This document shows positions 29,380 through 36,155 of a stretch of DNA of 64,000 bases, one piece after another. This stretch comes from Thermus thermophilus (GTDB lineage Bacteria; Deinococcota; Deinococci; Deinococcales; Thermaceae), in assembly GCF_019974155.1 (NCBI RefSeq), contig NZ_AP025158.1, positions 1,054,001-1,118,000 on the forward strand, in the 5' to 3' direction. Position 1 is the first letter of the stretch, and each line of letters opens with the position of its first letter. The notes under the pieces are model-generated. The model searched no databases. It saw only the letters and a program-made list of their open reading frames with translations, and was not told the DNA's origin. The position numbers and the translations under genes were made by a program.

Positions 29380-29385
29380 CATAAT
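29380..29385 (+). promoter_or_regulatory. -10 box (CATAAT) for rimM, leaderless layout
   Basis: CATAAT followed by 6 bases and ATG at 29392. Confidence 0.4.
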
Positions 29386-29391
29386 GAGGGT

Positions 29392-29880
29392 ATGCGCCTG
29401 GTGGAGATCGGCCGGTTCGGCGCCCCTTACGCCCTGAAAGGGGGCCTTAGGTTCCGGGGAGAGCCCGTGGTGCTCCATTTGGAACGGGTCTACGTGGAAG
29501 GCCACGGGTGGCGGGCCATTGAGGACCTCTACCGGGTGGGGGAGGAGCTGGTGGTCCACCTGGCGGGCGTCACCGACCGCACCCTGGCCGAGGCCCTGGT
29601 GGGGCTTCGCGTCTACGCGGAGGTGGCCGACCTCCCCCCCTTGGAGGAGGGGCGGTACTACTACTTCGCCCTCATCGGCCTGCCCGTGTACGTGGAGGGG
29701 CGGCAGGTGGGGGAGGTGGTGGACATCCTGGACGCCGGGGCCCAGGACGTCCTCATCATCCGGGGCGTAGGGGAGAGGCTCAGGGACCGGGCCGAGCGGC
29801 TCGTGCCCCTGCAGGCCCCCTACGTGCGGGTGGAGGAGGGGGGCATCCACGTGGACCCCATCCCCGGCCTCTTTGACTGA
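29392..29880 (+). CDS. rimM: 16S rRNA processing protein RimM
   Basis: A 162-residue 30S maturation factor that binds S19. The N-terminal RimM barrel begins [17 protein letters not shown]; the C-terminal PRC-like barrel includes [17 protein letters not shown] and [19 protein letters not shown]. Its stop codon shares a base with the trmD start. Confidence 0.95.
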   Translation: MRLVEIGRFGAPYALKGGLRFRGEPVVLHLERVYVEGHGWRAIEDLYRVGEELVVHLAGVTDRTLAEALVGLRVYAEVADLPPLEEGRYYYFALIGLPVYVEGRQVGEVVDILDAGAQDVLIIRGVGERLRDRAERLVPLQAPYVRVEEGGIHVDPIPGLFD

Positions 29881-30599
29881 TGCGCTACACCGTCATCACC
29901 CTTTTCCCCAACCTCGTCCGCCCCTGGCTGGAGGAGTCCCTCCTGAAGAAGGCCCTGGAGCGGGGCCTGATCCAGGTGGAGGTGGTGGACCTCAGGGCCT
30001 TCGGCCTCGGCCGGCACCGCACGGTGGACGACACCCCTTACGGCGGCGGGGCGGGGATGGTGATCCGTCCCGACGTGGCGGTGGCGGCCCTGGAGCGGGC
30101 GCTCCCGGCGGACGAGGTGGTGCTCCTCTCCCCGGCGGGGAGGCCTTTCACGCAGAAGGTGGCGGAGGAGCTCGCCGGAAAGGAGCACCTCGTCCTCCTG
30201 GCCGGCCGCTACGAGGGGTTTGACGCCAGGGTAGAGGCCTTCGCCACCCGGATCCTCTCCATCGGGGACTACGTCCTCATGGGAGGGGAGGTGGCGGCCC
30301 TGGCGGTCCTCGAGGCCACCGCCCGCCTCGTCCCCGGGGTGATCGGGGACCCGCAAAGCCACCGGGAGGACTCCTTCGTCCGCGGCCTTCTGGACTACCC
30401 CCAGTACACCCGCCCCCCCGAGTTCCGGGGGCTTAGGGTGCCCGAGGTCCTCCTTTCGGGCCACCATCAAGAGGTGGAGAGGTGGCGGCGGCAGGAGGCC
30501 TTGCGCCGCACCCTGGCCCTGCGGCCCGAGCTCGTCGCCCGGGCGCCCCTTAGCCTCTTGGAGGCCCGCTTGCTTGCGGAAATGGATCGGGAGGAGTAA
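29880..30599 (+). CDS. trmD: tRNA (guanine-N1)-methyltransferase TrmD
   Basis: A 239-residue SPOUT enzyme methylating G37 of tRNAs. It shows [55 protein letters not shown] and the active-site region [14 protein letters not shown]. It starts with ATG overlapping the rimM stop. Confidence 0.96.
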   Translation: MRYTVITLFPNLVRPWLEESLLKKALERGLIQVEVVDLRAFGLGRHRTVDDTPYGGGAGMVIRPDVAVAALERALPADEVVLLSPAGRPFTQKVAEELAGKEHLVLLAGRYEGFDARVEAFATRILSIGDYVLMGGEVAALAVLEATARLVPGVIGDPQSHREDSFVRGLLDYPQYTRPPEFRGLRVPEVLLSGHHQEVERWRRQEALRRTLALRPELVARAPLSLLEARLLAEMDREE

Positions 30600-30655
30600 A
30601 CTTGGGGCTGTTTGCCCATGAACCCGCCGAGGGTTCCTCTGGGGAAGGAGGGAGC

Positions 30656-31087
30656 ATGAACCGAGGAGCGCTCATCAAGTTGGTGGAGTCCCGCTACGTT
30701 CGCACGGACCTTCCCGAGTTCCGTCCCGGCGACACCGTCCGGGTGTCCTACCAGGTCAAGGAAGGCAACCGCACCCGCATCCAGGACTTTGAGGGCATCG
30801 TGATCCGCATCCGCCGCAACGGCTTCAACACCACCTTCACCGTGCGGAAGATGAGCTACGGCGTGGGCGTGGAGCGCATCTTCCCCCTGCACTCCCCCCT
30901 CATCCAGAAGATTGAAATCGTCCAGCGGGGCCGCGCGCGCCGGGCTAAGCTCTACTTCATCCGCAACCTCTCCGACCGGGAGATCCGCCGCAAGCTCCGG
31001 GCCGACCGGAAGCGGATTGACCAGGACCGGGCCGCCGAGCGGGCCGCCAAGGAGGAGGCCCAGAAGCCCGAGGCTTCCCAGGAGTAA
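30656..31087 (+). CDS. rplS: 50S ribosomal protein L19
   Basis: A 143-residue L19. It begins [19 protein letters not shown] and contains [21 protein letters not shown] and [16 protein letters not shown]. The long basic tail ([20 protein letters not shown]) extends beyond the E. coli protein, as in Thermus. ATG at 30656 is preceded by GGGGAAGGAGGG and is preferred over an in-frame ATG 18 codons upstream. Confidence 0.95.
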   Translation: MNRGALIKLVESRYVRTDLPEFRPGDTVRVSYQVKEGNRTRIQDFEGIVIRIRRNGFNTTFTVRKMSYGVGVERIFPLHSPLIQKIEIVQRGRARRAKLYFIRNLSDREIRRKLRADRKRIDQDRAAERAAKEEAQKPEASQE

Positions 31088-31100
31088 AGGGAGCGCGGGA

Positions 31101-31125
31101 AGGGGGGCGGCCTGGCCGCCCTCCT
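31101..31125. terminator. Bidirectional hairpin between rplS and a convergent regulator gene
   Basis: AGG-GGGCGG-CCTGG-CCGCCC-TCCT pairs along its length and lies between two convergent genes. It is flanked by TCCTTC on the plus side. Confidence 0.45.
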
Positions 31126-31130
31126 TCGGC

Positions 31131-31709
31131 TTAGGAAAGGAAGCCCAAAGACCGGGCCCGGGAGAGGGCCTCCACCCGGTTGCGGGCTTCCAGCTTGGCG
31201 TAGAGGCTTTCCAGGTGGCTCCGCACCGTCTCCGGAGAGAGGCGGAGGGCCCGGGCGATCTCCTTGGTGGAAAGGCCCTCGGCCAGGAGGCGGAGCACCT
31301 CCTCTTCCCGCGGGGTGAGGGCCGGGATGTCGGGGGGGGTGAACCGCTCCTCGCCCTGCCGGATCCGGAGAAGCCGCCGCTTGAGCTCCGGGGCCGAGAG
31401 CTCCTTGGAGAGATAGGCGTCGGCCCCCGCCTTGTGGGCCTCCAGGAGCAGGGCGGGCTCCTGGTAGGTGGTGAGGAGGATGACGAGGCCGCGGTAGCCC
31501 ATCTCCCGCAGGCGCCGGGCGCAGGTGAGGCCGTCCATCCCCGGCATGCGCAGGTCCAGGAGGACGGCATCGGGAGCCTTCTCCAGGGCCTGGGCCAGGG
31601 CCTCCTCCCCGGTGCCCGCCTCCGCCACCACCTCGAGGCCCTCCGCCTCGAGGGCCACCTTGAGCCCCAGGCGGAAGAGGGGGTGGTCGTCCGCCACAAG
31701 GAGGCGCAC
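31131..31709 (-). CDS. LuxR/NarL-type response regulator
   Basis: A 192-residue regulator with an N-terminal receiver (acidic pair Asp7-Asp8, phospho-acceptor Asp52 in LLDLRMPGMDG, Lys in YLSKELS) and a C-terminal LuxR helix-turn-helix (LTPREEEVLRLLAEGLSTKE, RLSPETVRSHLESLYAKL). No histidine kinase gene lies next to it, so it is an orphan here. The start is GTG, 6 bases after a TAGGAT -10 box, so a leaderless message is likely. Confidence 0.9.
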   Translation of the reverse strand: MRLLVADDHPLFRLGLKVALEAEGLEVVAEAGTGEEALAQALEKAPDAVLLDLRMPGMDGLTCARRLREMGYRGLVILLTTYQEPALLLEAHKAGADAYLSKELSAPELKRRLLRIRQGEERFTPPDIPALTPREEEVLRLLAEGLSTKEIARALRLSPETVRSHLESLYAKLEARNRVEALSRARSLGFLS

Positions 31710-31715
31710 GCCTCC

Positions 31716-31737
31716 ATCCTAAGCCCCGGCGTATACT
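31716..31737. promoter_or_regulatory. Divergent -10 boxes for the regulator and serine dehydratase genes
   Basis: On the minus strand TAGGAT (31716-31721) precedes the GTG at 31709 by 6 bases. On the plus strand TATACT (31732-31737) precedes the ATG at 31744 by 6 bases. The two promoters are about 10 bases apart, so one bound regulator could affect both. Confidence 0.5.
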
Positions 31738-31743
31738 TAGGGC

Positions 31744-32598
31744 ATGCCCCTTACCCTGAACCAGCTGGCCGAGCTTTCCGGCCGGGCCTCGGAGCACGTG
31801 CTCGCCGAGGAGGTGGAGGAGACGGGGACGCCTGCGGAGGAGATCCTGGCGCGCCTAAGGGAGCGCCTCGCCGTGATGCGGGACTCGGTGCGGCGGGGCC
31901 TCGCTTCCGATGCCCCCAGCGTGGCGGGCCTGGTGGGGAAGAACGCCAAAACCCTCTGGGAGGCCCCTGACCCCTTGCGGGACCCCCTTCTCAAGCGGGT
32001 ACAGGCCTACGCCATGGCCGTGAACGAGGAGAACGCCCGCATGGGGCGGATCGTGGCCGCCCCCACGGCAGGAAGCGCCGGGACGCTTCCCGGGGCCCTT
32101 TTGGGCGTGGCGGACCACCTGGGGATCCCCGACGAAGAGCTCCTCATGCCCCTGGTCCTCGCCGGGGGGGTAGCGAAGATGATCGGCCGGGTGATCCACA
32201 TCGCCGGGGCAAGCGGGGGATGCCAGGCCGAGATCGGCTCCAGCGCCGCCATGGCCGCGGCGGCCGTCACCGAGCTTTTAGGCGGCACCCCGGAGGCCTC
32301 GGCCCACGCGGCGGCTTTGGCCCTGCAGAACACCCTGGGCCTGGTCTGCGACCCCGTGGGGGGGTTCGTGGAGGTGCCCTGCGTGATGCGGAACGGCTTC
32401 TACGCCGTCCACGCGGTGAGCGCCGCCTCCATGGCCCTTGCGGGGATCCGGAGCGTGATCCCGCCCGACGAGGTGGTCCTGGCTATGGCGGGCATCGGCC
32501 GCCTCCTCCCCCTGGAGCTCAAGGAAACCGGCCTGGGGGGCTTGGCGGACACCCCCACAGGCCGGAGGCTGGCGGAAGAGGCGCTGAAGAAGACGTAG
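31744..32598 (+). CDS. sdaAA: L-serine dehydratase, iron-sulfur type, alpha subunit
   Basis: A 284-residue subunit of the [4Fe-4S] serine deaminase giving pyruvate and ammonia. Cluster ligands are visible as [20 protein letters not shown] and [26 protein letters not shown] is the family motif. The beta subunit gene is not adjacent in this window, so it must lie elsewhere. Confidence 0.92.
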   Translation: MPLTLNQLAELSGRASEHVLAEEVEETGTPAEEILARLRERLAVMRDSVRRGLASDAPSVAGLVGKNAKTLWEAPDPLRDPLLKRVQAYAMAVNEENARMGRIVAAPTAGSAGTLPGALLGVADHLGIPDEELLMPLVLAGGVAKMIGRVIHIAGASGGCQAEIGSSAAMAAAAVTELLGGTPEASAHAAALALQNTLGLVCDPVGGFVEVPCVMRNGFYAVHAVSAASMALAGIRSVIPPDEVVLAMAGIGRLLPLELKETGLGGLADTPTGRRLAEEALKKT

Positions 32599-32600
32599 CC

Positions 32601-33458
32601 CTACTCCTCGCCTTTAGCGATGGGCACCCCCACCAGGTTGCCCCACTCGGTCCAGGAGCCGTCGTAGTTCTTCACGTGGGGGTAGCCCAGGAGGTACTTG
32701 AGGACGAACCAGGAGTGGCTGGACCGCTCGGCGATGCGGCAGTAGACGACGATGTCCTTGTCTTTGGTGATCCCAAGGGGCTCGTAGAGGGCCCGGAGTT
32801 CCTCGGCGCTTTTGAAGGTGCCGTCGGGGTTCACCGCCTTGGCCCAGGGGATGTTCTTCGCCCCGGGGATGTGGCCGGCGCGGAGGGCCCCCTCCTGGGG
32901 GTAGTCGGGCATGTGGGTGAGCTCCCCGCGGTACTCCTGGGGGCTACGCACGTCCACCAGGGCGCCCTTGCCTTCTTTCACCTTGATGATGTGCTCCAGG
33001 ACGTCGTCCCGGTAGGCCCGGATGGACTCGTCCCGGTAGGGGACCTCGTAGCGCCCCGGGGGATAGGAGGGGATCTCGGTGGTGAGGGGGCGGCCTTCTT
33101 CCACCCACTTCTGCCGTCCCCCGTTCATGAGCCGCACGTCCTTGTGGCCGTTGTACTTGAAGAACCAGAAGGCGTAGGCGGCCCACCAGTTGTTCTTGTC
33201 CCCGTAGAGGACCACGGTGGTGTCGTTGGAGATGCCGAGCCTTTCCATGAGCTTGGCGAACTCCTCCTCGCTGATGAAGTCCCGGACCACCGGGTCCCAG
33301 AAGTCCCGCTGCCAGTCAATCTTCTGGGCCCCCGGGATGTGCCCGGTGTCGTAGAGGAGGATGTCCTCGTCCACCTCGAGGACCCGTACCTTGGGGTCCT
33401 CCAGGTGCTCCTGGACCCAGTCGGTGCTCACCAGAACCTCGGGGTGGGCGTATCCCAT
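32601..33458 (-). CDS. Thiosulfate sulfurtransferase (rhodanese), two-domain
   Basis: A 285-residue tandem rhodanese. The N-terminal domain is inactive ([12 protein letters not shown] where the Cys loop would be). The C-terminal domain holds the active Cys in [24 protein letters not shown] is the thiosulfate type loop. ATG at 33458 is preceded by GGAAGGTGG and replaces the in-frame GTG two codons upstream. Tail-to-tail with sdaAA, 2 bases apart. Confidence 0.92.
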   Translation of the reverse strand: MGYAHPEVLVSTDWVQEHLEDPKVRVLEVDEDILLYDTGHIPGAQKIDWQRDFWDPVVRDFISEEEFAKLMERLGISNDTTVVLYGDKNNWWAAYAFWFFKYNGHKDVRLMNGGRQKWVEEGRPLTTEIPSYPPGRYEVPYRDESIRAYRDDVLEHIIKVKEGKGALVDVRSPQEYRGELTHMPDYPQEGALRAGHIPGAKNIPWAKAVNPDGTFKSAEELRALYEPLGITKDKDIVVYCRIAERSSHSWFVLKYLLGYPHVKNYDGSWTEWGNLVGVPIAKGEE

Positions 33459-33557
33459 AACCACCTTCCGGGGATACTATACCCTTGAGCCTGTGGATAT
33501 TAAAGGGCGGAGGACACAATGTGCCCTTTGGAAAGGCGCCTGGCCACGCCGGTTTGC

Positions 33558-33586
33558 TTGACAGGGGGAAGGGGGCATGCTAGGCT
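33558..33586 (+). promoter_or_regulatory. Promoter of tRNA-Val
   Basis: TTGACA (33558-33563) and TAGGCT (33581-33586) are 17 bases apart, 13 bases upstream of the tRNA. Confidence 0.8.
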
Positions 33587-33599
33587 ATCTAGCGGTTGC

Positions 33600-33674
33600 G
33601 GGCGGCTAGCTCAGTGGAAGAGCGCTCGCCTCACACGCGAGAGGTCGTAGGTTCAAGTCCTACGCCGCCCACCA
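33600..33674 (+). tRNA. tRNA-Val(CAC), host gene of the integrated element
   Basis: A complete cloverleaf: acceptor GGGCGGC/GCCGCCC, D arm GCTC-AGTGGAA-GAGC, anticodon arm CTCGC-CTCACAC-GCGAG giving anticodon CAC, T arm GTAGG-TTCAAGT-CCTAC, discriminator A and encoded CCA. The 3' half from 33628 is repeated exactly at 42925-42971, so the copy here was restored by the integrated element. Confidence 0.95.
33628..33674. repeat. attL: tRNA-Val 3' half
   Basis: The 47 bases from GCCTCACACG to CCACCA are identical to 42925-42971. This copy completes the functional tRNA. Confidence 0.93.
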
Positions 33675-33693
33675 GCTCCAGGACACAAAGCTT

Positions 33694-33715
33694 CCCCCCA
33701 CGGTAGCGTGGGGGG
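33694..33715. terminator. Hairpin between tRNA-Val and the integrase gene
   Basis: CCCCCCACG-GTAG-CGTGGGGGG forms a strong stem flanked by CTT and AAAA. It can end transcripts arriving from either side, the tRNA or the integrase. Confidence 0.6.
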
Positions 33716-33725
33716 AAAACCTTTA

Positions 33726-33749
33726 GCCGGTTTATCAGCCGGTCTATCC
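33726..33749. repeat. Tandem 12-bp repeat, left arm of the element
   Basis: GCCGGTTTATCA and GCCGGTCTATCC lie head to tail. The same tandem pair occurs near the right end at 42800-42823 and in the inverted remnant at 59962-59985. Position near both ends suggests arm-type binding sites for the integrase or excisionase. Confidence 0.7.
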
Positions 33750-33751
33750 GT

Positions 33752-34927
33752 TCAGGCTTGGGCGCGGGGGGCGGGGTAGAGAAGTTCTTCCAGGTCCAGC
33801 ACCCACCCCCGGCGCTCCTCCTCCAGAAGGTGGCGGTACACATTCAGGGTGATGGTGGGGCTGGCGTGGCCCAGCCTTTCGCTCACCACCTCCAGGGGCA
33901 CGCCCCGGGAGAGGGCCAGGGTGGCCCAGGTGTGCCTGAGGTCGTGCACCCTCACCCGGCCCAAGCCCGCCCTTTCCGCCAGGCGGCGCAGGTAGTGGTT
34001 GAACGCGTCCGGATCCACGGGCTTTACCCCGCCCACCAGGAAGAGCCCGTCCACCTCCTCCGGGGTGAGCCTCGCCAGAAGCTCCTCCCTCCGGGCCCTG
34101 AGGCGAAGGAGGAGGCCACGGGGCAAGGGCACCTTGCGCTTGGCCGTGGGGGTCTTGGGCTCGGAGAAGGCTCCCCTTCCGGCCACCTTTACCCAAGCCC
34201 GCCACACGGTAAGCTCCCCGGCCTCCAGGTCTATGTCCCGCCACTGCAGGGCCAGGGCCTCGCCCCGGCGGAGCCCGGTTTCCAGCATGAGCCGGAGGAG
34301 CAGGGCCATGTCCTTGGACCGGGAGGCTTCGGCGGCCTCCAGAAGCCGGGCCACCTCGTGGGGCTCCAGGGCCCTGGCCGCCTTCTCCCCCTTGGGCAGG
34401 CGCAACCTCACGGCTTCGGCGGGGTTTCTGGCCACCAGTTCCAGCCGTAGGGCCTCCCGGAAGAGGGCCTTGAGCCGCATGAGCACCCGGCCCACGGTGC
34501 GGGGGGCGTAGCCTGCTTCCACCACCCGGTCCACGGCGGCCCGCACATGGACCGGCTTCACCTCCTGGAGCCGCATGCGGCCCAGGGGGTCGTGGGCCTT
34601 GGGGTCCTTGAGGGAGGGGAGGGCGTGGGCCAGCTCGTCCAAGGCCAGGCGGATGGAGTTCGGCCTAAGCCCCTCCCGCTCCAGGCGTTTCAGGTACTCC
34701 AGGGCGAAGTCCCGCGTGGTGAGCCTGGAGGGGTCGGTGAGGAGCCCTTTGGCCTGGGCGGCCACCATATCCGCCAGGGCCCTTTCGGCCTCCTTGCGGG
34801 TTTCGCAATGCTTCTCCCGCTTGACCTTCCGGCCCGTGGCGGGGTCTACCCAGGTGAGCTGGGCTATCCACTTCCCCTTGCCCTCGTGGTAGAAGACGCT
34901 TCCGCCCCCTTTGCCGCGCCTTCGCAT
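33752..34927 (-). CDS. int: Tyrosine recombinase (integrase)
   Basis: A 391-residue phage-type integrase. N-terminal arm-binding region (GGSVFYHEGKGKWIAQLTW), core-binding SAM-like domain (LTTRDFALEYLKRLEREGL), and catalytic domain with Arg in TGLRRGEALALQW, His-x-x-Arg in HDLRHTWATLAL, His in LGHASPTI and the Tyr nucleophile in NVYRHLL. It lies next to attL, as usual for tRNA-integrating elements. ATG at 34927 overlaps the upstream small ORF stop (TGATG), which couples their translation; AGGAGG precedes it. Confidence 0.96.
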   Translation of the reverse strand: MRRRGKGGGSVFYHEGKGKWIAQLTWVDPATGRKVKREKHCETRKEAERALADMVAAQAKGLLTDPSRLTTRDFALEYLKRLEREGLRPNSIRLALDELAHALPSLKDPKAHDPLGRMRLQEVKPVHVRAAVDRVVEAGYAPRTVGRVLMRLKALFREALRLELVARNPAEAVRLRLPKGEKAARALEPHEVARLLEAAEASRSKDMALLLRLMLETGLRRGEALALQWRDIDLEAGELTVWRAWVKVAGRGAFSEPKTPTAKRKVPLPRGLLLRLRARREELLARLTPEEVDGLFLVGGVKPVDPDAFNHYLRRLAERAGLGRVRVHDLRHTWATLALSRGVPLEVVSERLGHASPTITLNVYRHLLEEERRGWVLDLEELLYPAPRAQA

Positions 34928-35058
34928 CACCACCTCCTACGCTTCCTTCCCTTGCGCCAAAGCCACCGGGCCCGGCGTAGGGCCCACCGCTTGCCCACCC
35001 GGCCCCGGGCCAGCATCTTGGCGAAGCGAAGCCAGGACCAGAGCTTCCTAAGGTTCAC
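34927..35058 (-). CDS. 43-residue Arg/Trp-rich basic peptide between xis and int
   Basis: Starts at GTG (35058) inside the last codons of the excisionase-like gene and ends with TGA overlapping the int ATG. It encodes 43 residues beginning MNLRKLWSWLRFAKMLARG and ending LWRKGRKRRRW. Sixteen arginines/lysines or more and five tryptophans, with no acidic residues, give a strongly basic amphipathic helix-like peptide. The nested overlaps with both neighbours argue that it is translated. It may be a DNA-bending or recombination accessory factor, or merely a coupling ORF; function unknown. Confidence 0.55.
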   Translation of the reverse strand: MNLRKLWSWLRFAKMLARGRVGKRWALRRARWLWRKGRKRRRW

Positions 35059-35227
35059 GGTACTCCTTCCCCTCCAAGAACGCCTCCACGGCGGCCCTCG
35101 GGATGCGCCAAACCCGGCCCACCTTCACCGCGTGGAGCTTTTTGGCGTAGATGAGCTTTTCCACCGTCTTGCGGCTAACCCGGAGGAGCTTGGCCACTTC
35201 CTCCACGGTCAAGACTTCTCCTTGCAT
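35048..35227 (-). CDS. xis: Excisionase-like HTH protein
   Basis: A 59-residue winged-helix protein of the excisionase/MerR-like HTH_17 family: EVLTVEEVAKLLRVSRKTVE is the DNA-binding helix pair and VGRVWRIPRAAVEAFL the wing. The ATG at 35227 was chosen as it lies 6 bases after a TATCTT -10 box and gives the family length; an in-frame upstream extension covers non-coding repeats. It is placed directly upstream of int, as directionality factors usually are. Confidence 0.8.
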   Translation of the reverse strand: MQGEVLTVEEVAKLLRVSRKTVEKLIYAKKLHAVKVGRVWRIPRAAVEAFLEGKEYREP

Positions 35228-35233
35228 GCCTGT

Positions 35234-35239
35234 AAGATA
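35234..35239 (-). promoter_or_regulatory. -10 box (TATCTT) for the xis-int operon
   Basis: Minus-strand TATCTT with 6 bases to the ATG at 35227. Confidence 0.45.
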
Positions 35240-35276
35240 CCACAGAAGCCCGGAGGAGGGTAGTGAGGGGTGTTCA

Positions 35277-35300
35277 TTCGCGAAATCTTTCTTTCGCGAA
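35277..35300. promoter_or_regulatory. Paired TTCGCGAA palindromes upstream of xis
   Basis: Two copies of the perfect palindrome TTCGCGAA lie at 35277-35284 and 35293-35300, 16 bp centre to centre, about 40-60 bp upstream of the xis -10 box. The arrangement looks like an operator for the HTH protein of the element. Confidence 0.5.
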
Positions 35301-35380
35301 GATGGCAGGGCGGCCTCGAGGCCCCGGGGCAACCCGTCAGCCCTTGACGGGGAGGAGGGGTAGGTTAGAGGTTTCCCGGT

Positions 35381-35573
35381 GGCCGCAAAACCCCGGTTTT
35401 GGACCGCTATGGTCCGTTATCGGCCACCCCGAGGGCTAGCCCCCCTCTTCCCGGTGTTCCGTTTCGGAACGGAACGCTTAGTGTTCCGCTATGTTCCGAA
35501 ACGCCAAAGTGTCCCGTTATGTCCCGTTTCGGCCAAAACCCCGGTTTGCGCCGTTATGCGCCGAAACGCCAAA
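35381..35573. repeat. Array of variant repeats, candidate origin or control region
   Basis: This 193-bp non-coding stretch holds four 16-bp units of the form NNNCCG-YTAT-NNNCCG at 35401, 35483, 35511 and 35548. Within a unit the two hexamers match each other (GTTCCG/GTTCCG, GTCCCG/GTCCCG, GCGCCG/GCGCCG; the first is GGACCG/GGTCCG), while differing between units. Units are followed by AAACGCCAAA or TTTCGGCCAAAA. CAAAACCCCGGTTT occurs twice, and a GTTCCG-TTT-CGGAAC palindrome lies at 35456-35470. The region lies between the replication operon and xis. No credible gene: long plus-strand frames here are repeats translated by chance. Confidence 0.75.
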
Positions 35574-35639
35574 CTCGTGGCCCCTTCCAAATCCCCGAGA
35601 GTCCTCTTGCGCGTGGGCATTCTCTCACCTCCTCACCCC

Positions 35640-35918
35640 TCACCCCCCGGGGGGTTGCCACGCCCACAGGGTCTTGGGCGGGTCTACCCACACCGTACCG
35701 AGGGGGCCAAGGTCCACCGCCTCCTTGAGAAACTTCCCCCCGAGGTAGGGCCACATGCGGGCCGTGATGCCCGCGAACCTGGCCCACGGCCACATGGCCG
35801 CTACCCACCGGGCTACGGTGTGGAGGGGGCAAGGGTCTTCCGGGCTGGCCTCGAGGCCGGGGACCTCCGGGGGTGCCGCCCCCTCAAGGTCCTCAAGCAA
35901 GGGCTTCTTCGCGGTCAT
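35640..35918 (-). CDS. Unknown 92-residue protein of the element
   Basis: Starts MTAKKPLLEDLEGAAPPEVP after a GGAGGAGGAAGC ribosome site and overlaps the polymerase stop by 4 bases (ATGA), so it belongs to the replication operon. It is rich in Trp and aromatic residues in the second half (WVAAMWPWARFAG, TVWVDPPKTLWAW). No family recognised. Confidence 0.6.
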   Translation of the reverse strand: MTAKKPLLEDLEGAAPPEVPGLEASPEDPCPLHTVARWVAAMWPWARFAGITARMWPYLGGKFLKEAVDLGPLGTVWVDPPKTLWAWQPPGG

Positions 35919-36155
35919 GCTTCCTCCTCCTCCCACGGCGTAGCCCCCCAGTCCCGGTAAACGCCCCCTTCCACCTCCACGGGCACCGCGTTCCCAAGCA
36001 CCTCCTCCATCCCTTGGCGCATGAGGGCGGTGAGGGCTTCCAGGTTCTCCCTGGCCCCTTCCTCGGGGGACTCCAATACCAGCTCGTCATGCACGGCCAG
36101 GACGGGGAAGGCTTTCCAGAGCAACGCCCGGTTCTCCCAGAGGAGGGCCAGGGCC
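35915..36155 (-). pseudogene. Family A DNA polymerase, C-terminal fragment after IS insertion
   Basis: It encodes ALALLWENRALLWKAFPV, then polymerase motif C in LAVHDELVLES and the C-terminus. It is the 3' part of the gene at 37330-39152. Removing the IS4 element and one 9-bp duplication joins the two parts in one frame of 684 codons plus stop. Confidence 0.9.

Noticed and set aside
35381-35573. Considered as a CRISPR array
   Set aside because: Units are short, variable, unequally spaced and without 30-40 bp unique spacers; no cas genes in the window.
35379-35960. Long plus-strand open frames of 193, 109 and 85 codons over the repeat region
   Set aside because: They run through non-coding repeats and antisense to the 92-residue gene, have no ribosome site, and their protein repeats are just the DNA repeats translated.
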